Assembly (NCBI RefSeq): GCF_000189635.1
Contig: NW_002476322.1
Location: 620,001-684,000 of the forward strand
Origin: Tetrahymena thermophila SB210
Lineage: Eukaryota > Ciliophora > Oligohymenophorea > Hymenostomatida > Tetrahymenidae
Direction: 5' to 3'
DNA length: 64,000 bases
Shown: positions 39,701 to 52,289 of the stretch, piece after piece
Layout of the letters: each line of letters starts with the position of its first letter
How positions within the stretch are numbered: position 1 is the stretch's first letter
Program-made: the position numbers and the translations under genes
The notes under the pieces: model-generated
Seen by the model: the letters and a program-made list of their open reading frames with translations, nothing else
The model's database searches: none
What the model was told of the DNA's origin: nothing

Positions 39701-42700
39701 CGAGATTTAATTATAAAATTTGATTATTTCTCTTAACGCAAATTAATAAATTAAATTCTTCCAAATAAAATAATGATTTAATTAGTTACTTTTATGGAGA
39801 CATTCTTTCATAAATATAATTAATATATTCAGATACTTATTGTGGAGATTCTTGCTAAATAGGAGAGTCACCATCTACAGAATTACCATGATCATAGTAT
39901 CTTTGAATTATGTCATCATTATACATTTCAAATTAAATCTTATTTAATAATTAATATTATATTAACTTTGTAGTTTAGATCAAATTATATTATTTACTGA
40001 GTTATTATTTTTTTAGCTGTCTCCGTTACTTTTTTAAGACTATACACCATCTGTGTCTCTCTCATCATATTTTTCTTTTTGCTATAAAAAGTATTTCTTG
40101 TCCATTTAAAGGTTAAGGTGTGAAAGAGTTCCTGTTTCAGGCTAATTTGGTATTTTTGGGGAGTTTGTTTGGATAATAGGCACATTAACTTCTTACTAAA
40201 AATAAGTTGTTAGTGTTTCCTTTAATCTTAAAAACTGGTCATTTATCTCTGTAGCAGCTTTTAATTTCCTGTAAGATTAAAATTCAATCAATGTAATTGG
40301 CTATTAGGTTTCACTATATAATTTATAACTAAATGGTGAAAATGTAATTTCTAAGAATTCTAATTCCTATAGATTTAAGCTGCTAAAATAATTTTAAACA
40401 TCTTTATGAGTGCTATTTGAAAAACTATTGAGATTTTTCAAACATTTAATATTTTTTGGTAGAATAAGTAGTGATTTGTACGTTGTGTAATTTTGTATTT
40501 TTTAATCTTTAAAACCAAACGTATCATTAAACCCTTCAAAGCTATTAAAATCTTGAGTAATCTTCGTAACACTAAATAAAAGAGGTATTACTGCTTGAAT
40601 ATTCAATCCTTTAATCAAATCTAAGAATTAAATAAAAAGAATTATGAATGTAAATAAATAAATTAATCTGTAAGTAAATTATTACAAGATTAATTAAGTT
40701 AATTAATTTTTAACAAAATAAAAAAATTAACCTTGGCTTTTAGATTTTGTGGTGTTTTAGGTATCTAGAAATTTTAAAATCAAATTTTAAAATTCTTTAG
40801 TGAATGACATAATATTAAAATTTAAATCAGTAATAACACTAACCTTACAATTTTTAGCAGGCTAAATAAATATTGACAAACCAAATTCACCATTTGTGAG
40901 GATATCAATCTTCATGCGCAAATAGATAGGATATAGAGTATTCGTGTTTGGAGTATTGAAGAAAGTCAAATATTCTCCTAATTTAATAACATCCATATTA
41001 CCTTCTTCGAGTAGCACGTCTAAGTATTTATTAAAGCTGGGAATAATGAAGTCTGGTAAAAGTATTGAAAATTGTTTCCCTATTAAATCTGACCTCTAGC
41101 ATTTAAAGAAGCTCTCAACTGAATTAGAGAGTTTTATGATTTACTTACTGTGGAGGGAAACAAATAAGCAGCAAGAAGCTTACTCGAATAAATTTATCTT
41201 CAAGTCAACTCGCTAAAGATTACGACTCATAATTTACTGAGATTTTTGAATAAAATGACGAACTCTCCTTTTACGGAAATCAAAAAATTCAATGTAAAGT
41301 TCAGAAATAGCAAGCAATCTGGGATGAGTTGGATGAACATCAAAAAGATTATTAATCTTATATTCTGCTTCTCTTTTTGTTGCCAAACAGCTATAACTTT
41401 CTATCAAAAGATCAGATAAATTAATATAATCAGAACATAAAAATTCATAATACTTTTGTCTACTTTATAGAGCTTTTTTAAAAGATGTAATAAAAGCTTT
41501 ATACAAATAATCAAATTCATAGACATATGAAATGGCGAGTCTTTGATTTTGGTAAGTAGTGGAACAAATGTATTAGCTGAATAAAAGATTAATTTCATCA
41601 ATAATTTCTTATATTAGGGCTTGAGTTTGAAAGGAAGATTATTTCATTTATTATTTGAGGAGTAAAATTTATTAGAAAGCCAATGCTGGAGTTTGGGCTA
41701 CTTAACAAAGGAAATACATGTAAGTAGGTTTTATTTGTAATTAAGGATCTTAATAATTTTTGTTTGAAGATTTAAAGAACTTTTAAATAAGATTATTAGT
41801 GTATTTAATTAAAAAGGATTTTCTGTAATCTTCACCTATTACCCTTGAAATTGCCAAATTAACTTCATCTTTTGTGAAAGTCACTTACTGTTACTGCCTT
41901 TAATTTTTGCTTTAAAAATTTCTTTGACTGGAGAATTCTTAAAATTATTTGCAAAAACATAAATTTTCATCTTTCGTACTACTACTACCAATAGCATTCT
42001 TGGTTTACATACCTGAAGTTTGATCTACTTTGCAGCAGTTATCTAAATGATTTGAAAAAATAGTCTCGAATTTGACTCCGCTTCCTTTAATCATGTAATC
42101 TTCATAGGATAGAGAAAATAAATTAATAATATTTCTGATATGTTTATCTAACTTATCAGCATTTATTTTATTTACTTCTTTTTCAATAAAAGGTTAATTA
42201 AATTAATTTTCTATAGCTAGTATTTTAAGTATCATAATTCCAGATTTTACGCAGAGAGGAATTCCACAACAAAATAGAAGCGAAAAGCTTACCAGGTTAT
42301 TATCTTTACTTAGGCTAAGCAAGACGGTTAAAATTAATAGGAATAAATGAAATAGAGTGAATTGCATATAAATTTTATTTGTCTTTCTAGAGTAAAATGG
42401 TTATCTGTAAACGCAGATTGCTAAACGAAGTAAGCATGTAATGCCATTGAACAATTCAACTATTGCTCTTGAGCTGCTTAAGAAAACTCCACTACAAATA
42501 AAGTCGATTGTGATCCTGAAATATACAAAATAATTTTTCGGTTAAGATAAATGATCTTTAATAATAATGGAATAATCATATTCATTGTTAGAAATGATAG
42601 CTGAAATAAAAACAGTTTATATAAAATTTAATATGGAAACGAAAATAGTAAGTTTATGTAAAACTTTATTTTCATTTGGGTTTGGTTATTCTTGATAGTG

Positions 42701-43333
42701 ATCAATTCCTATTTATAGCGATATTTAAGTAAAAGGTATTGCAAGAGTGTAAAGATAAATTCTAAAAAAGAAAGAAAACAAAATATCTCCTTTTAGTATT
42801 AAATAACTGTGATAGGTAGAATTTTTGGCTAGTTTTTCAGCAGAATCTTAACTTGACATTGAAATATCTGTAAAATATTGCCAAAATATATAGTGAATCA
42901 TTCTAATTAGTATATAAGTTAATAATATTGCATTGAAAATACAAGAGATTATTAAAAACTAAGTCTGAGCATCTTCTTCATTCATATTTTAATTTTTTTA
43001 TGCTAAAAATGAGTAAATTGGATAAAATTTTGTGTAGTCGAAATATATTCCCATATAATAAATAAATTATTTTGAAGACGGTGAGCTATTATAGAGACTT
43101 ATTAAAACGTTTTCATTAAACAGATTGCTTATCACTTAAGAGAAATAAATTGCTATAAGTATTGCAGTTAAAATGGGTCCTCGCTTGAAGGATTTCAATA
43201 TTTTATACATTTCACATACATAAAACTTATGTATGCGATCACGAATAGAAGTGTCCTCGCTGGATTATTTATCCATTTCTTACATAGTATTAAGGAGTTT
43301 TTCAGATTAGTGCTTAGATTGTTTGCTTTTCAT
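36788..43333 (-). CDS. Multi-span membrane protein with PAS-like domain, paralogue B
   Basis: Seven exons: 40732-43333, 39998-40620, 39790-39938, 39312-39626, 38624-39258, 38274-38565 and 36788-38216; 2014 aa, every junction GT-AG and in phase. Same plan as its neighbours: N-terminal TM spans (GPILTAILIAIYFSQVI, FLIISCIFNAILLTYILI, FCCGIPLCVKSGIMIL), the block HPTHPRLLAISELYIEFFDF, and the PAS-like part (FFKCQRSDLIGKQFSILLPDF, DVIKLGEYLTFF, EFGLSIFI). A longer Gln/Ser/Lys linker is spread over four exons with an acidic run (KKENEDEEEDEDG). The C-terminal four-span module begins QISKFIGLSAFLILIIISC and has a second ectodomain opening FFSYFVYNIQELSLIAQSKS. The tail TTYLLSLIPVEQLLDNPYIV matches paralogues A and C, so this end is conserved and probably functional. 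The small exon 39790-39938 and the acceptor at 39938 were chosen because they alone keep the frame. Role inferred as a membrane sensor only. Confidence 0.82.
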
Positions 43334-45014
43334 TTGTAAATTTATACTCTATATATTTTACTTATTTATTTATTTATGCTTATTTTTATTATGTTTTCTT
43401 AGCTTAGTATAATTAAAAATTGTTTTGCGTTTATAAGAATTACAACTAGATTATATTTTGATAACTTTATAAATCATTTATTCCAATCCATTATTTATTC
43501 AGTTTTTACAAACAAATAGATTCCTAATATAAGAAAAAAATTTTTAGTATACTTTTTTATGGTGTCTTTCTAAACAACATTTAGGTTAAAATTCATTCAT
43601 ATGAATTAATTTGAAAATAAATTAAATAAAAAGACATTGTCTTGATGAAGCTAGACCAAATTTTAATTTACTCAGACATATATTAATTTTTACCAAAAAA
43701 AACAATTTCCTATTTAAAAATTAAACTCTTGCCAATATTCGCAAAATATCTAAAAATAAGGGCATTAAATTCCTATACATATTAATTTATTATTAATTAT
43801 TTACAGACCATTTCTATTCTGCAGATTTATCAGTAAAGTTTTTGCTATAATTTTAAGAGTCTAATAAATTATCAAATTAGCTCAATAAAAATTATTAGAT
43901 TTCATTTTAGTGTCTTGTTATAGCCATTTGAAGCAAAAATATTCTAGTTTTTTTAATAAATATTTAGTTATAGTAAATAACTGAAATATATTTTATATCT
44001 TTTATAAATTTTGTTGCAACGCTTTTGAAAATACTCATAAAAATATAATATATTATAATAGCTTTAAAAGTCCAAGGATCACCAAACAATTTAAAATAAG
44101 GGAAAACAATTTAGCTAAATGAAATCATAAATACTTAAGTGATGTAATATAATAATTAGATATTCATAAATAATCGATTGATACAATAATTAATATTTTC
44201 TGTATTTAGAAAAAACAAAAATTAGTTTAAATACAAAAAGAAAGAATAAAAATTAATTTTGAGTAAGGAATATTAATAAATATATATAATCGCCACGTCA
44301 ATTTTCAATTATTTTAATTTCTTCTAATGTGCTTGCAAGTACTCTCAAAAAATACTTTCAAATAATAAACATAACTCGAATGTAACAATTTTTTTACTTG
44401 ATTAAAAAAATTATAAAAAAAAAAATTATTTTAGCAATTTAAAGAGTGGGAATGAAAATATTTTAACAAAATTAAACTAAAAATTTGTATAATTTTAAAT
44501 CTAAAAATCGTTTTTAAAGTTTATTTTTTAAAATTATCTTGAAAATTAATATCTATAATATAATTTTTGAACAAATTATTTTTAAGATTTAACATTTAAA
44601 TCAAAGTATGAAAAAATCTTTTATTTTTCTTCTTTTTTAGTAATACATTTTTAAATTTTTAATATTTTATTTTTTTATTTGATTTTTAATGATGAGATTG
44701 TAAGTTTTTTATAAATTAAATGCTCATTTATTCACTCATACATGTATATATATTTATATGTTTGTTTGTTATTTAAGAATTTAAAAATATTTATTTTCTT
44801 TTAATGAACTAATTTTATGATAAGATAACACCAAATCTTTTCAATCAAGACTAGTTTTTTTTAATAAAGAAAAAAAATTTGAATTAATGCAAATATATTT
44901 TTTATTATTTTAACAAAATCAGCATTACTAGATATTTAATTGGTATAATTACACTTCAATAAAAGTTTTTAAATAAATTTAGTGATTCTATCAAGTAACT
45001 ATTATAGGATAACC
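43334..45014. other. Divergent AT-rich intergenic region
   Basis: About 1.7 kb separating paralogue B (-) from paralogue C (+), so both promoters should lie here. No coding pattern and no definable element. Confidence 0.55.
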
Positions 45015-48000
45015 ATGAATCAAAATCATTATAAAAAAAATGAATAAGTCATTCATCACTCAATTAAGATGGTAGATGACAACATTAAAAAATCTAAACA
45101 AAGCTAAACATTCAAAGATTTATCTATTTTATTCTACACGTAGTAAATAGCTTAAATAATCAAGTCTTATTAAAGAAGCAATTTTATTGGCATTATGCTT
45201 CTAGTGATATATTATTCATAATTAGCTAGCATGCTTTTTGAAGAAAAGGTCATTTAAAATGTTACAATTTCTGACATCAGTTAAAGAAATTCTCTATTTT
45301 AAGTATCTTAGTATATAAGATGCTCTAGGATCTACACAATACAAGAAGTTATAGCAGAGAGAAGTGAAAATCTTTATAGTAGAAGTAATAATAATGAAAG
45401 TAGTAGTAATAGTGATGAAGTGGAAATAGCACAAAGTTAAATTAATTTTAGTATTTTTGGCATCAGCTATAACTTTTTTGTTATGGCATATATCATGATA
45501 TAATATACTCTTTGGATTATGAGCCATAATTATCAAACAAGCAGTAAAAATGAATAGAGTATTCAAGAAGAATAAATAAATAATGTAGTTAAAAAGAAAT
45601 TTAATTTGTAAAACTATTCATTTATGAAAAAGTTCTTCAAACCTAATGGACCTTTAAATAAATTTGTATCGATAATATTTTAAACATACAGATATACTGT
45701 TACAATACCATTCAGTGTTGTAAGCTTAAGTATGATTTTCAACACAAATTCTAATTTAAATGATTAGCTTGCACAGGAATTTAGAATTCTGTTAGGTGTT
45801 TCATTATTTTTGTCTACTTTTATAATTAATTTACTAATCATTATAAATGACTTTGATTATTCAATACGTTATCGTGATTTTTTTGGATCAAGAGTAAACA
45901 ATTTTAGATGGGTCTACTTTTCCTTAGATCTGCTGGCTTCTTACTGTTGCACATAATTAGAAAACAACATGAATATCAAGCTTTATCTATGGATTCACAT
46001 ACTATAATCTTTAGCAAGATTAACAATTTTAATATACGAATTTCCTTTTTTCTTTGAATTAGCTTAAAATTGTCATTTCTGTGGCTCGTTTAGTTATCTG
46101 CTGATTTCAATTTTAGAAATATTTTCAATCTAAGTTGGCTATAAAACTTCATTTTCCTTTTTGCTGCTTTCGTTGTTACCTATCACTTTAAAGATTAGCA
46201 GCATGACTTTGAAGTGGAGAGAATCTTTCTACACTGCATTTATTAGTGAAAAAAATATTTAAAATATTTCTGCTTTCCACCTAGAGTACTACATGAGAAA
46301 GGTATTAATACCACTTTGCTAACTTGATATAGAGTAATATATTAGTAAGAAATTTGAGGGTTAAGGGATTAAATATGAAACAATTTACACATAACACATT
46401 ATTTACTGCTAAGCAAGAGGCGTGTAAGACTAAAATAGAAATTAAGATCAAATTAAAAATGCTAATGATAAATAACAAAAACAAAACTCTGAAGAATTTT
46501 AATGTTTTTGCTAAAAATATTAATTATCTGAGCTAAACCTTAATAACATGAATGGACATCAATAAAGAAAATAATTTATTGTTGAATATATTTACTATTT
46601 GCTAAATTTATCTTTTAACAAAAATTTTCAAGGCTAGCATAACTACGAGCAAAGATTAACTAAAAAAAATTCTCCTCAAAGTGTATTATTTTTAAAAGAA
46701 ATAAAACCTACCTACATATATTATCTGATCCAAGTAGCTTCTACTCCTGCAAAAGCCTATACTGAGGTATTCACTATCAAATAAAAATACAATTAAATGA
46801 CTATTCAAGAGTAGTATATGATAGAATTAACAATACAAGACTTAAATTATGAATTTTTGTCCTTCTTTGACCATTCAATATATCAAAACCAAAGACTTAA
46901 AATTGGTGATGTTTACTAATTTGATCATGCTTATAGAGATTCATTTAGTGAGTTGAGCAAAGGCTTAAAAATAAAGCAAGAATTCTTTTAATTCTTGAAT
47001 CAAGATTCCATCATCTTAGAGAATTTAACTAATAAATCCTAAAAAACAGTAATTTAAATTCAAGTAATTGAAGATTCACTTATAAATTTATTAAAAATGA
47101 ATCCTTTACATTAAAGGACACTGTAGCTTTCTTCCATCTTTTTAGATCACTTTGACTTCAAAAAAAGAACTTTAACTTCATTAATTTTGCAGGCAACCTA
47201 TTAAAATGAACTTGAAAACCCACATTAAATAAGAAACGAATTAGAAAAAAGTGATTTTAAAATAAATTTATTTCATTAAAAATCAGCAGCAGCATTCTTT
47301 TTATCTCTATAAAATAAAACAATCTTAAGATCTTCTGATTCTTTTTCTTAGCTATTTGGTGTAAATAGTTCTGATATTATTGGAAAGCCTATTTCCCTTT
47401 TATTCCCTGATTATTATTTTCCTCATATTAGCAGCTACATAGAGAGGCTTGTTGAAGAAGCAAACATAGATTTGATTAAAATCGGTTTATATTATACATT
47501 TATCAGAACTGCAAAAGAAAGTTTGTATCCAGTAGTTATGAGAGTTAAGTTGGATTTTTTAAATGAGCAGACATTTGGGCTATCATGCTATATGCAAAGA
47601 ATTGAGAATGACAAATTTTACATTATATGTGATTCGAATTTCAAATTTTTAGATGCTTCTAGCTAATTAAAAACCCTGCTTTTAAAAAATTTTCAACAAA
47701 ACAAAAAACGCAAGAATACTTCAGGTATTTTATTAAAACTTTAAAAATCTTTAGAAATAAATTAATTAAGTTTTTATTTTTTAAAATATTTTTTTTATTT
47801 TACAATAATAAAATTTATTAATTTAAAAAATATAAATAGATCTATTATAGAAAGTTAATGTCAGAAATTTTATTCCTATTCTTTATGGAATAGAAAAATT
47901 CTAAGAATTAAATTAGTTTGATGAGAAATCTAAATCTTATTAGAACTATGAAAGATAGACAAATTTTTAGTAATTTAACTCTATTCTTTTTTTACCAACA

Positions 48001-51000
48001 AATAAGCCTTAGTTGAGTATGCTCCAGAAATAAGTCAAATAAGAAATTTATGATGTAAGCTAATATTTCAAGGAGTTTAAACCTTCTGAGTTTGATTCTG
48101 TCTAAGTAACATTTTCTCCAATTGTTTAAAAATCATTCTGCGAAGTATAAAAATGTTTTAATATCATTTAAATTTCAAAAATAAAGAAATTTAAAAAAAT
48201 TCATGAAATAAATGATCATTTAGATTAAATTAAAGAGAAGTTTTAGAAGTATTTTTCTCATCCAGTGGAAATCTAAGAATATGAAAACACTTCCAAGAAT
48301 AACTCATTTATCAAGGAGATTTAGAATTACACAACTTAAGAAACTTACTTCAAGATTGATAACTAACCCTCTGAAGCAAAAGATAAAGAAGATTCATAAA
48401 ATAATACTAAACCAGAGGTTAATACTTTACAAGAGATAGATTATTTTGAATCTAATTACCTTCATGAATCAAAAAAAAAAGATTAACTTATAGAAAATGA
48501 TGTAATAAACAGTATCGAAAAATAATCCTCCAAATATTCAGAAAAACCTAATGTAAATTAAATTTGTTAATTAAAGTATAAAAACAATTTTAAAAATAGG
48601 AATTGAATAATGAAGACTTTTAATAGATCCAAAATTTATATCCAGATTAATTGCAGCAATATTATGAAAATTATTAAGCTGCTGCTTATTAAAATGAATA
48701 TAGTCTTTGGCCAATAAGTTAAAAAGACATTCCTTATGGTTAAGAGAATTAAAACCAATCAGAACATCAAATAATGAGAGAAAAAGGAGAATACATAAAT
48801 AATTTATAAAGTTACAATTAGCTTGGTTACTAAAATCACAATAATGAAGCTACTTAGTCAGATTTGATCAATAACTCTGATCAAAAAAATCATTAAAAAT
48901 TTTAGAAAAAATTATAGAAGCTAATCATAAAATCTCCCAGAGCATCAAATATAAATGTTATTTCAATAGAAGATGAACAAAAATATCAGCATTTTGCATC
49001 ACCAAAATTTGGTTAAGAATTGGTTTCACCTTTGTCAACTCATAAAGATAATGAAGAATCATAGAGATATTTTGTTAAAAACTCACCAAACAAAGATAAT
49101 TTCGTAATTTGATTAATTTTTTTACTTTTATATTTATCTTTAATTATTTTCGTTTACATTTAAATCATTTAATGTATGGTTTGTTTCTCCTTTCCTCATA
49201 AATGATGCATTTAAAAATCTGTAAAGAATTATTTTTCAACCAAACCATTTTAATATAGTAAAATTCACAAAGCGCTTCCCATCTTATTAACGGTAGTCTT
49301 ATTTCTCCAACAATTAAAGTTAATGAAATGTACTATGAATCGACGTATAAAAAATTGTTTCATACTATTTCGATAAATTGTTTTTTATTTTTCATTTATA
49401 AATATTAGGATTGATGACAAATAATCTCAGAAAAATTAGATAATTCACCCATAGAGTTTTCATAATTCAAAAAACAATGAGAAGTTACTTTAACTGTAGC
49501 CTATTTCCATAGATTAGTACTCAGTTAGTCATACTTCAATTGAACAAGAAATTAAAAACAATATACAGATTGGACACAAATCCATACTATCAAAAAGCCA
49601 AACTAACAGATAGCTTAGCAGAAAGGAAATACAAACATTAGAAAGAAATGTCACTAAATTATATAATGCCTAAAATACAAAAAACTTTAAATATGATGGA
49701 GAAGATGATGAAAGAGGCGAAAGAAGAGATCAGTATTCATAGTTTAAAAAAATTTCAGATTTAGGGATTTAAGAGTCTGAACACAGTAAGAGACAAGAAA
49801 AAACTGGATTTTAGAATAATGCGATTTTAAAAAAAATGTTTGACTCTTAATTATTTTTTAAAAGACAGTTTTTGAGCGACATGGTTACAAAGCGATAGGA
49901 ACTTATTCAGGTCAAGTATGCCAGAAATGTAGGACTCTTTTTTCTTGTCCTTTTAGTTGCAATCAGCACTGGACTCTATTTAACTTTAGTGAGTTATTTT
50001 AATAATGGATGGGATTATTTTAAAGATATGTTGATAGGTAAAAATATATTTATTTAAAAAATGCGTATTTCATTCGAATAAAATCAATAATAGGTTATGA
50101 CATACTTGAGAGTTACTCTTAGGCGATTAGATAAAAAGAGTTATTACTCACTTTATAAATGTATGGCATACCTGGGTATAATTTACATAATCAGACATAA
50201 ATATTATTGGAAACACAAGAAAGAGATTATCGTTAAATATAACTCAGATAACTCATCGATTATTTTATAGCTAATTGTGTTAATAAAGGATTTGAAAAGT
50301 ATATGCTTGAAGAGGAAATTCAAGTCTCTTTTCTAACAAATTAAAATTAACCAATTAAGCATTTAAATTTCACAAGAATGTAATTTATTAGGTTTTCTTT
50401 TTCTCATTTTTTAAATTTTATTTTTAAAAAATAATCAGCTATTCATTGCTTAATATTCCTCTTTATTTATGGGACTATACCTTAACGAATAACCAAGATT
50501 CTTAGACGTATATCCTCGAAAATTATTATAACATTATGGATATGATAGCTTACATAGTGAATATATCTAGCACGACATCATATAATAAAATAAAAAGCTC
50601 AGAAAATCTCTTATATTTGAGTATTACACTTATCGAATTGTTTTCTTTATTGCTGATCATGCTTGTTTTTCCTATTTATTATATTGTTTAAAGTAAAAGA
50701 GAAGAAATTCTCAAACTCTTAGCAACTTTTGATTCTAATTTTCTTGAAAAAATAATTTAAAAATGTAATCTCGAACTCCTTGAAAATAAATAAAACTTTG
50801 GTTCTTCTAAAACTTTGAGATCAATCAAAACTAATAAAAACGTTAGTTCTAAAAACATTCTTTCCTAAACATAAATAGGAAGCGGGTAGATTTTAGCTTC
50901 TTCCTAATTTAAGAGATTAAATAAAAAAAGAAAAGCCGTCTCTTAAACAAATAGTCTGCAAAAGTATTCTTTTTCTATCATGGTTTACTCTTTACTAATG

Positions 51001-51906
51001 TTCATTATTTTATCAGTTTATTCTATAACTAACTATTTTCTAACGAGGAACTTCTTTCAAACATTCAATTACAATATTCAAGAGGTAAGCTAAATTTACT
51101 AAATCAAAGCTTTGGTTAGCTTAGAAATGACTACTATTTAGCTATTTACAAATTCATTTATCTATTAGTTTACAGAAAGGGATATATCAGTACTTAAATA
51201 GTTCAAAGAAAAAATACTGGATTAATAGCTTTAAGAAAGAATAACTGACCTTTATAAAGTTGATGAAACCTTTTAAAAAGATAGAAGCTAAATGGATAAG
51301 TATAAGTAAGACTATTTGATGACTATTAAAGAGGATGCCTGCTAAATCCTCATTGATAACTACAATATCTAGTCTATGGATTCAAAAGCTAATATGTAGA
51401 ATCAAATAAACGAGACATTTGATCCAAAAGTAGATCCTAATAAATGTTCGAGCATCCTAAATGGGAAATTGAAGCAAGGATTAACTATAACCTTGAAAGA
51501 ATTAATAAATGAAATCAATTAGTTATACCTAGTTTTTACATCTACAAATGATGAACAAGAGTATGTTTAATTATTTGAAAACTGGTGCAATCAGAATAAT
51601 TATCAGGATTTATAATATTCCTACTATTATTTAAGATAAATTATTCGCCTGTTAAAACAAGAAAACTAAAACTCGAGTGATCAATAATTTTAAAGTGTTA
51701 AGAAAATTTAATTAGCACTTTTTATTTACATCATTTCTATTTGCGTCCTAATATTTATTATTTTATGGATAAAATTTATTAATAGACTAAATTTTATTAT
51801 TTACGAAGCTAGGTTGTTCCTTACCCTCATTCCGATAGAGAATTTAGTAGAAAATTAATATGTTATTTCCTTCATTAATAAATAAATTCCTTATTAATCA
51901 AAGTGA
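45015..51906 (+). CDS. Multi-span membrane protein with PAS-like domain, paralogue C
   Basis: Seven exons: 45015-47724, 47840-48552, 48600-49103, 49259-49356, 49409-50037, 50094-50379 and 50439-51906; 2135 aa, phases consistent throughout. N-terminal spans include NFIGIMLLVIYYSQLASML, FVMAYIMIQYTLWIM, FRILLGVSLFLSTFIINLLI and FSFLLLSLLPITLKI. A helical repeat-like region follows (FIVEYIYYLLNLSFNKNFQ; MNPLHQRTLQLSSIFLDHF). Next comes the clearest PAS domain of the three, about residues 760-890: DSFSQLFGVNSSDIIGKPIS, LFPDYYF, IDLIKIGLYYTFIRT, FGLSCYMQRI, FYIICDSNFKFLDAS. After a Gln/Lys/Ser linker the C-terminal module has four spans (NVGLFFLVLLVAISTGLYLT; ITLIELFSLLLIMLVFPIYY; SFSIMVYSLLMFIILSVYSI; ALFIYIISICVLIFIILWI) and ends LTLIPIENLVENQYVISFIN. 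Degenerate copies of the part from about 49.39 kb onward lie downstream. Exon 49259-49356 is the least certain. Confidence 0.82.
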
Positions 51907-52139
51907 CTGTATTAATAACAATTTAAATCATGAATAATTGCTAAATTTTCAAGCTAAATTAAAGATATCATATACTAAAATAACTAAGTATTTATAAATT
52001 AATTTTTTTGTTCTTTACATATTTACTATATCAGTCTAAACAAATACATAAAATAAATTAATTGAGAGAATTCTCTGCTAAAAAAGTAATAATTAAGATA
52101 ATTAATTATTAAATATATAATGTTTAATTTTATTTATAC
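51907..52139. other. Short AT-rich spacer
   Basis: Nothing recognised between paralogue C and the propeller-gene relic. Confidence 0.5.
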
Positions 52140-52285
52140 TTCTTTTAACCAACCCCAATATTCGATGAAAATTTTTCAATTAATATTCTGTCTATCACTA
52201 ATAATTAATATTTTAATCTTTTCTGTTAAAAGAGTGCTTAAGGTACCAAAACTGAACTTAATAAATTTATATACCTCTTGAATAT
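52140..52285 (+). pseudogene. Relic of the propeller gene's 3' region
   Basis: The stretch near 52219-52265 reads SVKRVLKVPKLNLIN, which closely matches SVKRVLKVSKLIPKADLD in the cytoplasmic tail of the intact propeller gene (about 63687-63740). The frame ends at TGA after LYTS. It sits directly against the degenerate PAS-family module, so it marks the junction of the duplicated unit. A weaker trace of the same junction (shared CTTGAAT..AAAACAG text) precedes the second module copy near 56960-57020. Confidence 0.55.
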
Positions 52286-52289
52286 AAAA

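Noticed and set aside
39994-40185. Minus-strand frame of 63 codons starting MCLLSKQ
   Set aside because: Frame-shifted shadow of exon 2 of PAS-family paralogue B; the true frame continues on both sides.
45294-45566. Standard-code minus-strand frame of 90 codons
   Set aside because: Antisense to exon 1 of PAS-family paralogue C, whose plus-strand frame is open for 903 codons.
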